From: Priapulus caudatus
Lineage: Eukaryota > Priapulida > Priapulimorpha > Priapulimorphida > Priapulidae
NCBI RefSeq assembly: GCF_000485595.1
Contig: NW_014577289.1
Coordinates: 523,716 to 559,096, forward strand
Reading direction: 5' to 3'
Length of the DNA: 35,381 bases
Made by a program: the position numbers and the translations under genes. Shown in pieces: positions 10,546 to 21,482 of the stretch. The notes under the pieces are model-generated. The model did no database searches. It had not been told where the DNA came from and saw only the letters and a program-made list of their open reading frames with translations. Each line of letters starts with the position of its first letter. The first letter of the stretch is position 1.

Positions 10546-10881
10546 GTGTCGCTACAGTCGCCGCGAGTGTCGCTGCCGTCGCCGCTAGTGTCGCTGCCGT
10601 CGTCGCGGGTGTCGCTGCCGTCGTCGCGGGTGTCGCTGCCGTCGCCACGAGTGTCGCTGCCGTCGTCGCGAGTGTCGCTGTCGTCGTCGCGGGTGTCGCT
10701 GCTGTCGCCGCGAGTGTCGCTGCCGTCGCCACGAGTGTCGCTGCTGTCGTCACGAGTGTCGCTGCTGTCGCCGCGAGTGTCGCTGCCGTCGTCACGAGTG
10801 TCGCTGCTGTCGCCGCGAGTGTCGCTGCTCTCACCGCGGCTGTCGCTGCTGTCGTCACGAGTGTCGCTGCTGTCGCCGTAG
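10546..10881. repeat. 21-bp minisatellite, 16 units, no length variants
   Basis: Sixteen consecutive units start with GTGTCGCT (one with CTGTCGCT), and all are exactly 21 bp. Differences are substitutions, mainly C/T, at positions 10-11 and 15-20. The period is a multiple of three, so frames stay open: a 7-residue VSLxSxR repeat on + and an Ala/Thr-rich 7-residue repeat on -. I read it as an intronic minisatellite because no splice context or non-repeat domain supports coding. Confidence 0.93.
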
Positions 10882-11111
10882 GTGTCGCGGCCGACATCTT
10901 GGGCGTGGTTACTGTAGATGTACGCACCGGCGGAGATGGTTCACGGATATTGATACGGAAGTTGTGCGAGACAGTGGGGAAGAGGCATATACCAGCCAGA
11001 ATACACGCCAGACGACTATTGGCATACCAACTCGCATGCTTCCATTACTGTATACGCGCGCGAGCATTCGCATACACCCACGTACGCGCGAACGCACTGT
11101 GCCACTGATAT

Positions 11112-11141
11112 ACACGGACGCACGCACGCACGCACGCACGC
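11112..11141. repeat. (CACG)n short array
   Basis: A run of CGCACGCACG units in Hhex intron 3. Confidence 0.8.
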
Positions 11142-11552
11142 GAGAAATACTAAAGACGCGGGCAAGTTCCTAGGTGTATAATGAGATGAGGGAGATGAGA
11201 CGGCAAGGCTGTGCTAGGTTGTGATGTTCGTTACATGCCTACTAGTCGCCATCACACGTGCGCGGCCGTCACAAACACCACGCAGCGACGCAGGGGGACG
11301 GCTTCGGTGTCGGAAGAAGGAAGGGCAGCAGGAGCAGCAGCAGCAGCAGCTGAACTGCTTACATATATGGTCCATACGGTAAACACGAGAGAGAGAGAAA
11401 GAGGGGGAGAGAGAAAGAGTAGAATAAAGAAAAAGGAGATGATGGTATAACACCTATATAACGCCTATATTCAAACGAGCTCAATTTTCGACCATCTGGT
11501 CTTGGCCATCAGTTCACGTGCACTGAAATGGTTTTAATAGAATTCAAAGTGA

Positions 11553-11580
11553 TATATATATATATATATANNNNNNNNNN
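11553..11580. other. (TA)n ending in a 10-base assembly gap
   Basis: The TA run 11553-11570 is followed by ten N (11571-11580) directly before the 19-bp minisatellite. The gap length is likely nominal; the true array may be longer. Confidence 0.9.
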
Positions 11581-12294
11581 TCTCATCCGCCATCTCCTTT
11601 TACCTGCCATCTCCTCTCTTACCTGCCATCTCCTCTCTTACCTGCCATCTCCTCTCTTACCTGCCATCTCCTCTCTTACCTGCCATCTCCTCCCTCACCT
11701 GCCATCTCCTCTCTTATCTTCCATCTCCTCCCTCACCTGCCATCCCCTTCCTTACCTGCCATCTCCTCTCTTACCTGCCATCTCCTCCCTCACCTGCCAT
11801 CCCCTTCCTTACCTGCCATCTCCTCTCTTACCTGCCATCTCCTCCCTCACCTGCCATCCCCTTCCTTACCTGCCATCTCCTCTCTTACCTGCCATCTCCT
11901 CCCTCACCTGCCATCCCCTTCCTTACCTGCCATCTCCTCTCTTACCTGCCATCTCCTCCCTCACCTGCCATCTCCTCTCTTACCTGCCATCTCCTCCCTC
12001 ACCTGCCATCTCCTCCCTCACCTGTCATCTCCTCTCTCACCTGTCATCTCCTCTCTTACCTGCCATCTCCTCCCTCACCTGCCATCTCCTCTCTCACCTG
12101 CCATCTCCTCTCTCACCTGTCATCTCCTCTCTCACCTGTCATCTCCTCTCTCACCTGTCATCTCCTCTCTTACCTGCCATCTCCTCTCTTACCTGCCATC
12201 TCCTCTCTTACCTGCCATCTCCTCCCTCACCTGCCATCCCCTTCCTTACCTGCCATCTCCTCTCTCACCTGCCATCTCCTCCCTTACCTATATT
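11581..12294. repeat. 19-bp minisatellite (36 units) with 57-bp higher-order repeat
   Basis: From 11611 to 12294, 36 units of exactly 19 bp follow each other without indels; the main unit is CTCCTCTCTTACCTGCCAT. Variants are CTCCTCCCTCACCTGCCAT and CCCCTTCCTTACCTGCCAT. In 11725-11952 the three variants alternate in order, giving four copies of a 57-bp higher-order unit. A 30-bp degenerate start (11581-11610) follows the N gap. The + strand has no AG in the full units; on the - strand each full unit reads CAG-GTAAG or CAG-GTGAG. A 261-codon open frame across it is artefactual. Confidence 0.95.
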
Positions 12295-12312
12295 CGGCTA
12301 TGTGTATATATA

Positions 12313-12316
<4 letters not shown>

Positions 12317-12344
<28 letters not shown>
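12317..12344. repeat. (TA)n microsatellite
   Basis: Pure TA run just after the 19-bp minisatellite. Confidence 0.95.
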
Positions 12345-12885
12345 TTCACTTCACTAACGTCTTCACATGCCCCGTCATCCCCTTACTTCAGACACATGCG
12401 TCTGACAGCAACATTTGCTGTTCTCGGATAACATTAATTGTTAACGCGAAAGCGCCACGGGTGTAATACACGTATAGTGTGTCAGTACATGTGTAGTCAC
12501 GAATATAGAATAGCCACAAGTGTAGGGAAGCAGCAAGTCTAACGTCGTGGGGTGGATGACAGCGCGGTGCCACGGAGCCGGGGCGTGTATGTAGGACGTG
12601 TATACGCGGAAAGGACAAGGAATACGCGCCGCAGTGACGCCTCGGGAGTTTTGCGGTGTCGGTTCGAATTTGTTTCGCGGCGTTGACGCGCGGGCTTAAC
12701 GAAGGCTCTTACGCGTGCGACTTCAAAAACGCGGGGCGTTTTTATATGCGGGGCTCGCGGACGCACGGAGACATGCGCGTGCGGGCGCGGTTCCCAATCA
12801 GGGATTCAATCCGGGTTTCCGATCTCGGTTCGGCTGTTCCTACGTCATGTGATGAGTGCAGAAGCGGGAATGTTGCGCCATGTAC

Positions 12886-12900
12886 AGCGCCACCTGGTGT
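12886..12900 (-). promoter_or_regulatory. CTCF-like binding motif
   Basis: On the minus strand the 15 bases read ACACCAGGTGGCGCT, agreeing at 14 of 15 positions with the bilaterian CTCF core CCASYAGRKGGCRSY. It lies in a CpG-rich part of Hhex intron 3. CTCF is conserved in most bilaterians; binding here is untested. Confidence 0.35.
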
Positions 12901-14635
12901 TTGGCTGCTCCCGCGGGATGTATCTTCATCATTTGACGTGTCACCTATGCAAGCGTAATGCCTTCGCTAATAATTCGGGTGCTATATTAACCGGTACTGC
13001 ATTATAACCACGTAGGCCTACATCCGTGTACGCACGAACGAACGCGCGCGCATCGATACTGCTGCCAGATTGTTATAGAATATTGTATAGTACATGGGAT
13101 CGTATACGTTGTATGTAATATATGTAGCGGGTTGCACGTAGACTCGTTTACTCAACTGACTGTGTTTCTATTATGGATTGTTGCGTCACCATGTTAATAA
13201 TACGTGCCGTGGCGTGACGCAGTGCAGACACGAGGGTGCGCACGGGAGGCCGGATTCCACACGAAGAAACCCTTTGTCTTAAAAATACTTGCATTCCATC
13301 ACAGTAGGTTCTCTCACGCTGGGCCGATGCCTTGCCGTAGGCTCACATAGCGGGGCACGTGTGACAGCGCCGTGAAATAAAAATCACCTCGAATATTAGG
13401 TCATGCCCGTACGTTTGTTTAGAGCACCGCACGAGACGTGTGCGTGTTGCCGCGCTGCGCTATGAATATAGGGCCTAATCAACTTATAATGAGGCTTATA
13501 CCGGGGTTTGATGGCAGCTTTTGTTTCGAGGCGACAGCGGTCTAATAGCCCAATATTTGCGAACAAAAATAAACGGTGCCACCGCGCTCTATTGATGTGG
13601 CTCACGCGCCCACGGCAGGGCGTTGGTATAACCCGTAGTCGTGAGACCCGAAGCCAAAGCAAAGCTTTTTCTGGAAGCTCTGTTGCAGAGGATCACACCG
13701 CGATCTCTCTGTGCGCAGGGCAACGCACAACAAACACAAACAGATCGGAGCGCCACGCGCGGCCGCGGGTTATCGACTAGTTAGGAATTATATATTAAAT
13801 ATATATATTATATTATATATTATATCATACTCAGGAATAGCTCTGATTAAAACAACTTCCTACATCAGCGTACATACGAGTACTTTAGAGATTCTTAATA
13901 TCTCAAACGTCGATGCAAATCGAGTCGATTAGAGTGCTAAGGTGAATTCAACGCAACATTCATATAGTGTGCCCGCTGGGCTCGTCTCTGATTCATCTTC
14001 ACGAATATACCTGATTAAGGTCCAAAGAATCGTTATTAAGAAAGAGTAAAAGGTTTTGTTTACTACCATATTTCCTCGTTTTATAGAATTGCCAAGGATG
14101 CGACCCAATTTCCCTCTATATATTATTCTACTCTTTTCACACATTCCTGAGACGCATAGTGCAGTATATGTATCGCGTAGATAGCGTCGCTTTGTTTTGA
14201 GAATATATGCACAACACAGACAGCAGCATTGATATTTTCCTTGCTACACGTATAGCCTGAATGCCCGCTGTGTCGTTTAATCGTGTTTTGTCTATACTTG
14301 CACTGCATTGCACACAATCCCAGCTACTGCTGTATGAGATGGTGCGTTTTCGGTGGCTCATATGTGCGAAACTATTTATTTATGAAGGCGAAGTATAACC
14401 CTATTGCGGATGCACGGAAGCAATCCAAATACGAACTACCGCATGTATATATAAAACGATTATATTCGAAATTTCTGTGGTTAGTAATTGGAAGCGGAAG
14501 GATCACTGGAAGCGATGAATTTTTGCTGATGTTTATTGTATATTTAGGTTTATAGGTTTATATTTAGGTTATGCTGCGCGTGATCGAGGCAGTTGCAATC
14601 GTGGCGTATATTAATGTGCATCGCTTGTCTTGCAG

Positions 14636-14872
14636 GAGATGCCAATGTCGGAAGGCGGCAAGGAAAATCAAGAAAACGAAGATGTCCATTCGCCGAGCTC
14701 GGGTCACGCCAGCGAAGGTAGCCGATGCAGCTCGCCGGAAAATGCCGAAGCGTCATCGGCGATAGAGGAAGAGATCGACGTAGGCGATAACGAAGAAGTA
14801 GTTCCGGTGGTAATCAGTGCGCATGCGCCACGCACGGTCGCGGAATCCTCACTTGGACACGTGACCACGTAA
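14636..14872 (+). CDS. hhex: Hhex homeobox protein, terminal coding exon (acidic tail) with stop
   Basis: The acceptor is cgcttgtcttgcag, ending at 14635. The frame continues in phase 0 from the recognition-helix exon as EMPMSEGGKENQENEDV and closes with TAA at 14870-14872, giving 78 residues. The tail is rich in Ser, Glu and Asn, with HSPSSGHASEGSRCSSPEN and an acidic AIEEEIDVGDNEE block. Vertebrate HHEX has a tail of about the same length (around 74 residues), also Ser/Glu-rich and with an EVDIEGD-like acidic stretch, so the position and character agree although detailed identity is low. Several SP and SxxE motifs could be phosphorylation sites. The last residues (SLGHVTT) match nothing I know. 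Exon assignment is strong because frame, acceptor and family tail character all agree. Confidence 0.9.
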   Translation, partial: EMPMSEGGKENQENEDVHSPSSGHASEGSRCSSPENAEASSAIEEEIDVGDNEEVVPVVISAHAPRTVAESSLGHVTT

Positions 14873-14926
14873 AAGCTGTGATGACACGGCGAACGGTTTC
14901 CGATGTTACAAATGTATCAGAGCAAA

Positions 14927-14968
<42 letters not shown>

Positions 14969-15301
14969 CGCGCGTGTGTGTATATATATATACGTGAGTC
15001 TGAGATAATCCTGCAGCTGTTACGACTGTAAAGATGTTTAAATCTACAGCGATGCTAGATCTGTCATTATAGGACGTCATGAAATATTCCACTATCATAA
15101 TGTATTTAAACAAAGCACAAAGTTGGGAGATAATAGTCACTCCCTACACGGAACTGTGCACAGAGCATGAGCATGATGACTGTATCGTACATGTGTCCCA
15201 TGAATTGTGGTCAACCACTGCTGGAATCACGTGCTAAACTTTGTTGGATCGCTACTGCAGGATTATGTGCTGTCGTATGCGTGCATGCATCAGAGTTTTT
15301 T
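14873..15301 (+). other. hhex: Probable Hhex 3' untranslated region, including a (TA)n run
   Basis: Sequence directly after the TAA stop is presumed 3' UTR. It carries a (TA)n tract at about 14930-14965 and a short second TA run near 14980-14992. No AATAAA was seen nearby; the first ATTAAA variants are at 15744 and 15935. UTR extent is inference only. Confidence 0.4.
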
Positions 15302-15412
15302 CTCCCTCACGTTGTCACTCTCTTCCTCTCTCTCCCCTCTCTAACTCTATCTCTCCCTTACTCTCTCCCTCCCCTGTCTAACTATCTCTTCTCTCCCTCT
15401 CTCCTCTCCTAT
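15302..15412. repeat. CT-rich polypyrimidine tract
   Basis: Degenerate CTCTCCCT-type tract with scattered TAACT interruptions. Confidence 0.9.
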
Positions 15413-15969
15413 AGTTAACTCGCAGTATAAGCTGGCCTTATTCGCAGTACGATATCGTCGCACAGTTTGCTTGCGTAGTTACTGCTGATGCTATGTAAGA
15501 TATTACCTTCAAGGCTACCTGTAGGCTTTTGTTAGCAATTGCTGCTGCTTCTTCTGTAACTAGTTATTGCGCCTTGTAGGCGTGAGTTTTGGTACACGAT
15601 TATCCGCACAAGCAAAATTGTAAATTTAATGCTCAAGCCCGAGATTCTGGAGGTTTTACCGATCTATGGGAGTATTCCAACTGAAGCGAAACTTACAGGA
15701 ACGCTATTCACACCGAGAATTATGAATATTTTCCGAATACAACATTAAATATATTTTCCGCCGCGAACTGTACACGGGTACCGTTCTGTGAAAAATCCGT
15801 GTTATCGTCTTTTAATCTAAATGAACGAAGAACTTTCTCAACTGTTCACTTGCTCGGTGCTTTTGCACTAGCACGCAGTTTAGGCGTAATACCATTGCTG
15901 TGGCATGTGTCCGCCCACACTTACCCGCGCATAAATTAAAGAATCTTGCTCTTGACTCATATCACATAT
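15413..15969. other. Unique non-coding stretch
   Basis: AT-leaning unique sequence after the CT tract, holding the two ATTAAA hexamers mentioned above. No gene seen. Confidence 0.55.
15744..15749 (+). terminator. Possible polyadenylation signal (ATTAAA)
   Basis: ATTAAA, the commonest variant polyadenylation hexamer, lies about 870 bp after the Hhex stop; another is at 15935-15940. No canonical AATAAA is seen between the stop and about 19.5 kb. The region is AT-rich, so chance occurrence is quite likely. Confidence 0.2.
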
Positions 15970-16003
15970 ATATACACATATATATATATATATATATATA
16001 TAT
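15970..16003. repeat. (TA)n microsatellite
   Basis: Near-pure TA/CATA run. Confidence 0.95.
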
Positions 16004-17307
16004 CAAGAGCATTCCAAGCGAGCGCGGTGTCGGGATGCTGTTGATCGTAACCGCATAGCATGGAATTATCGACAGATAATGTTCTGCTGATATTCGTCGT
16101 CGCGCGCAAGCATGGCTGAACGATCGATCTCGCATCGCTATGTTACGGCAAACTTTGCTTGTGTGTGGTGTGGCCGCGAAGGTAGCGTGCATATAGGCAC
16201 AGCCTTGCGGCAATGCGCCCGCGGCCTAATCCGTTTTCTCTCATAGCTATATGCAAAGCAAACCCGTTCACTGTGAGCGTGTGTATATGAAATGACCGTT
16301 ATGATAATATATTACGCCTTCTGTACAAATGAGTTGTGAAACATGTACATAATATTTGCGCAATTAAATATGCTTTGTAGTTAATGTGTGCTGCGTTATT
16401 ACACGAAGGAAAAAACACATATGTGTATAATGATTGCAAGAAAGTGTAGAGACTCACCAACGGGAAAGCTTGAGTATGTGTGGTGTGCATTACAATGTGA
16501 TGCTGCACAACACATCGCTTTACGTTTTATCGTTATTCTCTGAGGAAAATAACAAAATATTGTACTATACCTTAAAGATGATTAAACGATCAATTTTTCT
16601 CACAAAAATATTGTTTTTAATTTTGCGTACGTATCACTGTCATGTCTTTTACATAAACTGACGAGACTAATTAACCATCACTGAAATTAATCGTGTAATG
16701 GTTTTCCGTCATCCTACGCGGATTCGGTGACCGGACGAACAAAAACATTCGGTAAACGTGCCTCGTTATTGGCAGCACAGACGTACAGAATATTGACGGT
16801 TTGCCATGACGACGGTGTAAACAACCGTGTGAACAACTTGCCATCGTGCCTCTCCCTCTCCACACAGAGTCGGTCGACTAGCTTTAGACAGGTTTCCGGT
16901 TAGCTTGCTCGAATGCTTCTCACAGCGGCTATATACTTGCCACGCTGCTTTCTTCGGAGCACGACCCTGCATTGCAGGCGGTGAGTTTGTGCATACGAAG
17001 CGATCTAGGCACGACCTTATTAGCCTAACAGGCAACAGATTTGAGATCTTGCGCTGGACACGCGAAGCTACGCGGAGGCAGCGGGGGTGTGACGCCGGAA
17101 ACTGCGCACGGGAGTTCAGCCGAGGTCACGGTGACAGCCACTACACACATGCGTGGCTCCTGGTGCTATGATGAGTAGCTAGCTGTCTATAGCTGACACA
17201 AGCCTGTGATGTGTGCGCACCAACATCGTCCCTCGAGGAATTACCGAAAACCGGAGTGACTGGAATACCCTTATATCTATCTGCCTGTACTGTCTGACGA
17301 TCTATCT
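16004..17307. other. Unique stretch without recognised gene
   Basis: Several open frames of 60-90 codons on both strands overlap each other (16671-17171). None shows a recognisable domain and none has a convincing intron-exon context. Confidence 0.5.
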
Positions 17308-17356
<49 letters not shown>

Positions 17357-17470
17357 TCTCTCCTCTCTTATCTCTCTCTCTTCTCTTTCTCTCTCTCTTC
17401 TATATTTCTATAGTATATTAATATATATGCATCTATCGATTTATCTATTATCTATCAATCTATCTATCTA
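17308..17470. repeat. (CT)n array followed by (TATC)n
   Basis: CT array 17308-17400, then TATA/TATC tetramers to 17470. Confidence 0.93.
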
Positions 17471-20227
17471 GCCGGACGAGCTGTGAGACTGGATTGTCTA
17501 TACAGCCTGATATCCCTGACCATAACAAACTACTTCACTCTTGCCGATCCAGATGAGACGGGATACTAGAGAAGCGTTGCCGAAAGAAGGTGTTGACGCC
17601 GAAGTGCGACGGCAGATCTTGCGCGCAGTTTCCGGCGGCAGAGGCGGCGCGACGCGCGAGACGCGCTCCTACGACCAGTATATGCAGGCACTGGCAGCTA
17701 TGGATCCGTGGCCGAATGCTAGACGCGGCGCACGCATCCATAGCTGCAGCGAAGCAGTCCATAATTTTATGTGGGGGCACGAGGGGCAGACATTTTGGGA
17801 CGTGAAGCGTGTTTCAATCTTGTTATACAAAACATAATGTCCTTGTTCGTAACCTAGCTGTGTCACAGCGAAATCAACAGAAAGACTGAAGCGATAATTT
17901 TCGCGTTCGACGAACCTTGCCTCGGAATGGAAAATGGCTTGCAAGGACAAAGGCTATATATACTGTGGACTCATCCCACCTCGATTACCCATCGATGTGA
18001 CTCAGACTAAGCCGAGAGCTGGAAGCGAGTGCGCAGTCTAATGGCTTATATGGCGGGCGCGCAGGCGGCGCCTGCTTTCCAACTCGCCGTACGAGGCCTC
18101 GCCATTGAACGTTGCAAAAACGTTGCAGTGTTGGGATGACAGCCATTTTCCATACTGGCAAGGTTGCGAACGCGAGAATTCGCAAGTCTTTGTGTGATTT
18201 CGCATGACACAGCTCGGGTTACGCAACAGAACATTATTTTTATAACAAGTAAATACTGTTGTTCAAGGCGAAACAAAGATGGAAGCTGTTGAATGTTGTA
18301 TATCGTGCTGTGAAACGTTTCAAATGAAGTGAGCGTCGAGCGATTTTGGGCAGGCACGCCTTCCTACTGCAATATATATATTAAGTGTAAGCGTGCAACA
18401 GCGGCCGCGAGAGCAATGCGAGCCGCAGGCGTACGTTGGACGTAGGATTTCGCACCGAATTTACAGGAAGCTCGGACAATAATGAGGTCAAAGAGAGTCA
18501 AGCCTATGCTATATGAAGACATGAAGAGTTGGTACGTAATAGGATTTCGTATTCTAGCTTAGCACATTATTTTTATATTTAGTAGGAGTACTAGTAACAC
18601 TATACAGGAGGTCGTCATTATTAAGTATTAGTAACTTGCTAGTTACCGGTAACACAGTTTTGTCATTAGTTGCTCCTGGTAGTGAAGCTAGGTACTAGTA
18701 CTGAGTATAACTGTAGTAGTCCTTGGTACTTAGTATAGTTTTATTTTTTTCTTTAAAAAAATTTCTAGTAGTATTACTAGTAATGTATTTGTTAACATGT
18801 ACTTGTAAGTTAGAAGTATTCGTAGGTGTGGATACAATTCGATGCTCGCATTGGGGGATCGTGTTAGATACTCATATATACTATAGGGTGCCGTGTAGAA
18901 TCACTGAGAGAGGCACATCTGGTTTTATTGGACTCATGTTTCTATCTCTGGCGTCCGAGTCAGAGCACCTACCCGGATTTCACCGTTATGAATCTTACGG
19001 AACACTTACAATTCAACTTCCACTGTTAAGTTAGGCATTCTGCACGCGATGTTGAAATCTTTAGTTTGATGAGGAGTGTAACTATGGCAGAGATAGCAAT
19101 AGCAGATTATAGGAAGTCGACCAATGAAACGTTAACTGTAAACTGGATTTATTAAGCAATAGCGAAGACATGTTGTATTGTTGCCTATATAGTCGTATCC
19201 TCTAAGCTCAGCAGTCAACCGCTATCCATCAGCGCTTATATATTGTTACAATGGTACCAAAAACTTCGTTATAACGCAAGAAAGCGGCGCCTAGTAGGCG
19301 AACTAAGAAATTGGGCGGGACGCGATTTTCTAGGCCAGTCCTCGTACCTAACTGGGTAGTGCGATCCTCGTATGCCACTGGGAGACTGCTCAATTCAGCG
19401 AAAAAGCCGCGCTTTCCCCTTTCTCCTAGGAAAGGACGGATACTGGCGTTGGGAGAGCGCAGCGGAAAATTGCAACAGTGGCGCTACGCGCGCGTTTGAG
19501 CGCTTCGCGCGGATATCCGGCGCAAGATCGTCTCAGATGAATAACTCTGTATATTCCAAATAAACTATTCTATTACCACCCTTTGACTTGCCCTTGTTTT
19601 GAAAACATGAACGTTAACGTCAAGCTTGTCTGCTCTAAAAGCTAAGAATGGCATCTCTTAATTAATGTATAATCTGCTAATATCCTCACACATACGTCAA
19701 CTTCGTCCAGATCAGCCTTTACCCGCATGTTTACGAGGCACGGAAACCCGAAACGGACAAGACTCGTAGAAAAATACTCGGAATAGTACAATAGCTGCGC
19801 GATAGCTCTCGACGGAAGTTAACACCCAAAGCAAGTGAAAACGATGGTTCACGAATGTCTGCGCCACTTTGTAAAAACTTAGATGAACAATGTTCTGATG
19901 TAGAGTGGTTTACATGAGGACCCGCAGATCATTTAATTCCTTTGTTCGATCATTGTGGATTTTAGTTCCCAGTCGGAATGATAGCAAACATGGTGCAAAT
20001 TCATGACAGTTTAGTTTTGCATTCGTTCAAAAGTTGCTGTAACCCCGTAAGTACCCCCAGCGCATCGTGCGCACTGATGGTTACCAGAAGGTGGATGTAT
20101 ACCTGATTCATTTGGTCTATCACATGTGAAGTGTTCTTTGCGACTACTCTGGCAAATAACAACCACGGTGTTTAGCTGCAGCAATGTTTAAACGGTAATT
20201 TCTAACCTAGGAATACGTTTCTTGAGC
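17471..20227. other. Long unique stretch, one weak coding candidate
   Basis: No simple repeat of note. A 95-codon ATG frame at 17553-17837 (MRRDTREALPKEGVDAEVRR...) is GC-rich with protein-like composition and follows a pyrimidine-rich acceptor-like site (cactcttgccgatccag), but matches no family I know. 18540-18800 is unusually rich in TAGTA/CTAG words. Other frames are short and overlapping. An AATAAA at 19559 has no gene attached that I can see. Confidence 0.45.
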
Positions 20228-20525
20228 TATCATATCATCATCTATCTATTATTCTATCTATCTATCTATTATCTGTATCTATCTATTGCTATTCTATCTA
20301 TCTATCTATATTTATCTATCTATCTACCTAATGCTATCCATCTATCTATTTATTTATTTATTATCTATCTAGTATATAGTTTTCTATACTAATAGCATCT
20401 ATATATTTATTTATTTATCTATTATCTATTCTCCTTCGTATCTATCTATCTACTCTTTTTATCTATCATCCAGTCTAATCTATCTAATCTATTTTATTTC
20501 TATTCTTTCTATCTATTTATGTATC
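20228..20525. repeat. (TATC)n tetranucleotide array, degenerate
   Basis: About 300 bp of TATC/TATT tetramers with interruptions. Confidence 0.95.
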
Positions 20526-20597
20526 TAGCAGCAGCATGATATTATATCAAGAGTACATAATAGAATATGATGAACTCGCTATTATGTAGCTCTTGGA

Positions 20598-20598
20598 T

Positions 20599-20630
<32 letters not shown>

Positions 20631-20656
20631 AGTATACAATATATATATATATATAT
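20598..20656. repeat. (TA)n microsatellite, interrupted, followed by CTGT tetramers
   Basis: Two TA runs separated by TATTATA and GTATACA interruptions. The following 40 bp are CTGT/CTGC-type tetramers, with the same order of motifs as a decayed compound microsatellite. Confidence 0.9.
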
Positions 20657-20699
20657 GTCTGTCTGCTTGTCTGCCTCACTGTCTTCCTGTCTATCAGGA

Positions 20700-21329
20700 C
20701 GTGACGCGCGCATGCACACGTCGCACTAGCACGCAGACACACATTGCACATGAGCATACGTGATGTTCCGTCAGAGAGAAATGAGGGCAGAGTCAGCAGC
20801 TAGACCCTTCCTTAGCAATTACCGAGTCACAGATCCCGGCGACCAATTAAAGCGTAAAGACGTAGCAGTTCGGGGTATGCTAGATCTACTGCTAGTAATC
20901 ACAGGAAGGGTCAAGTTACATTGTAGCGAAATAACAGCTTGATACGACCAACCAACGCAGACGAGCGCGAGAAAAAACAGCAAGATGAAACCAATTAACC
21001 GCCGGTGCGAGCAACGCGTCCGCGCGAAAAAATAACCCTTTAATCGCGCCCGCGTATACATTCCCGAAACACTATAGCGGGGGTAGATCCTAGGGATTTG
21101 TCTGCGCGCGTTTTTCGCCTGTAGAGCTTGCAGCGAAGGCGTGTTTGGTAATGATGAACAACATAGCTCATGTCCGTATTGTACGCATATTGCCGCTCCC
21201 GCAAAGCCGCCGAACTTGTCTTAATTGCGATGTGCAGCGACCGTAAAACGCTTCCGATGCCGTTTGACGCGCCGAAAAGTGCTCATACGTGTTCTGCTCA
21301 ATCCCGCGAATTACAACTATTCGCATTAT
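20700..21329. other. Unique non-coding stretch
   Basis: Unique sequence with overlapping short frames on both strands; no recognised gene. Confidence 0.5.
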
Positions 21330-21365
21330 ACACACGCGCACGCACGCACGCACACGCACACGCAA

Positions 21366-21462
<97 letters not shown>

Positions 21463-21482
21463 CATATATATATATATATATT
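21330..21482. repeat. (CA)n-(TA)n compound microsatellite
   Basis: CACG/CA array with a long pure CA run (about 21369-21455) ending in (TA)n at 21465-21482. Confidence 0.97.

Larger units (their letters stand above)
7616..14635 (+). other. hhex: Hhex intron after the recognition-helix exon (7.0 kb)
   Basis: A phase-0 GT-AG intron of 7,020 bp including a 10-base N gap. It contains a small hairpin with flanking direct repeats (8223-8280), CA/CG-rich runs near 8885 and 9960, a GC-rich stretch (about 10220-10460), a 21-bp minisatellite, a 19-bp minisatellite, and a CTCF-like site near 12890. Much of 12600-13700 is CpG-rich compared with the surrounding DNA. No nested gene was recognised; a 155-codon open frame at 9287-9754 has no domain I recognise. 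Confidence 0.88.

Noticed and set aside
11528-12313. 261-codon frame with a 19-residue period
   Set aside because: Translation of the 19-bp minisatellite through an N gap; no non-repeat domain.
12655-12670. GGTTCGAATTT as a possible tRNA B-box
   Set aside because: No matching A-box or acceptor-stem pairing could be found upstream at tRNA spacing.
14540-14575. TTTAGGTT-like words resembling telomere repeats just before the last Hhex exon
   Set aside because: Only three imperfect copies with irregular spacing; too little for an interstitial telomeric array.
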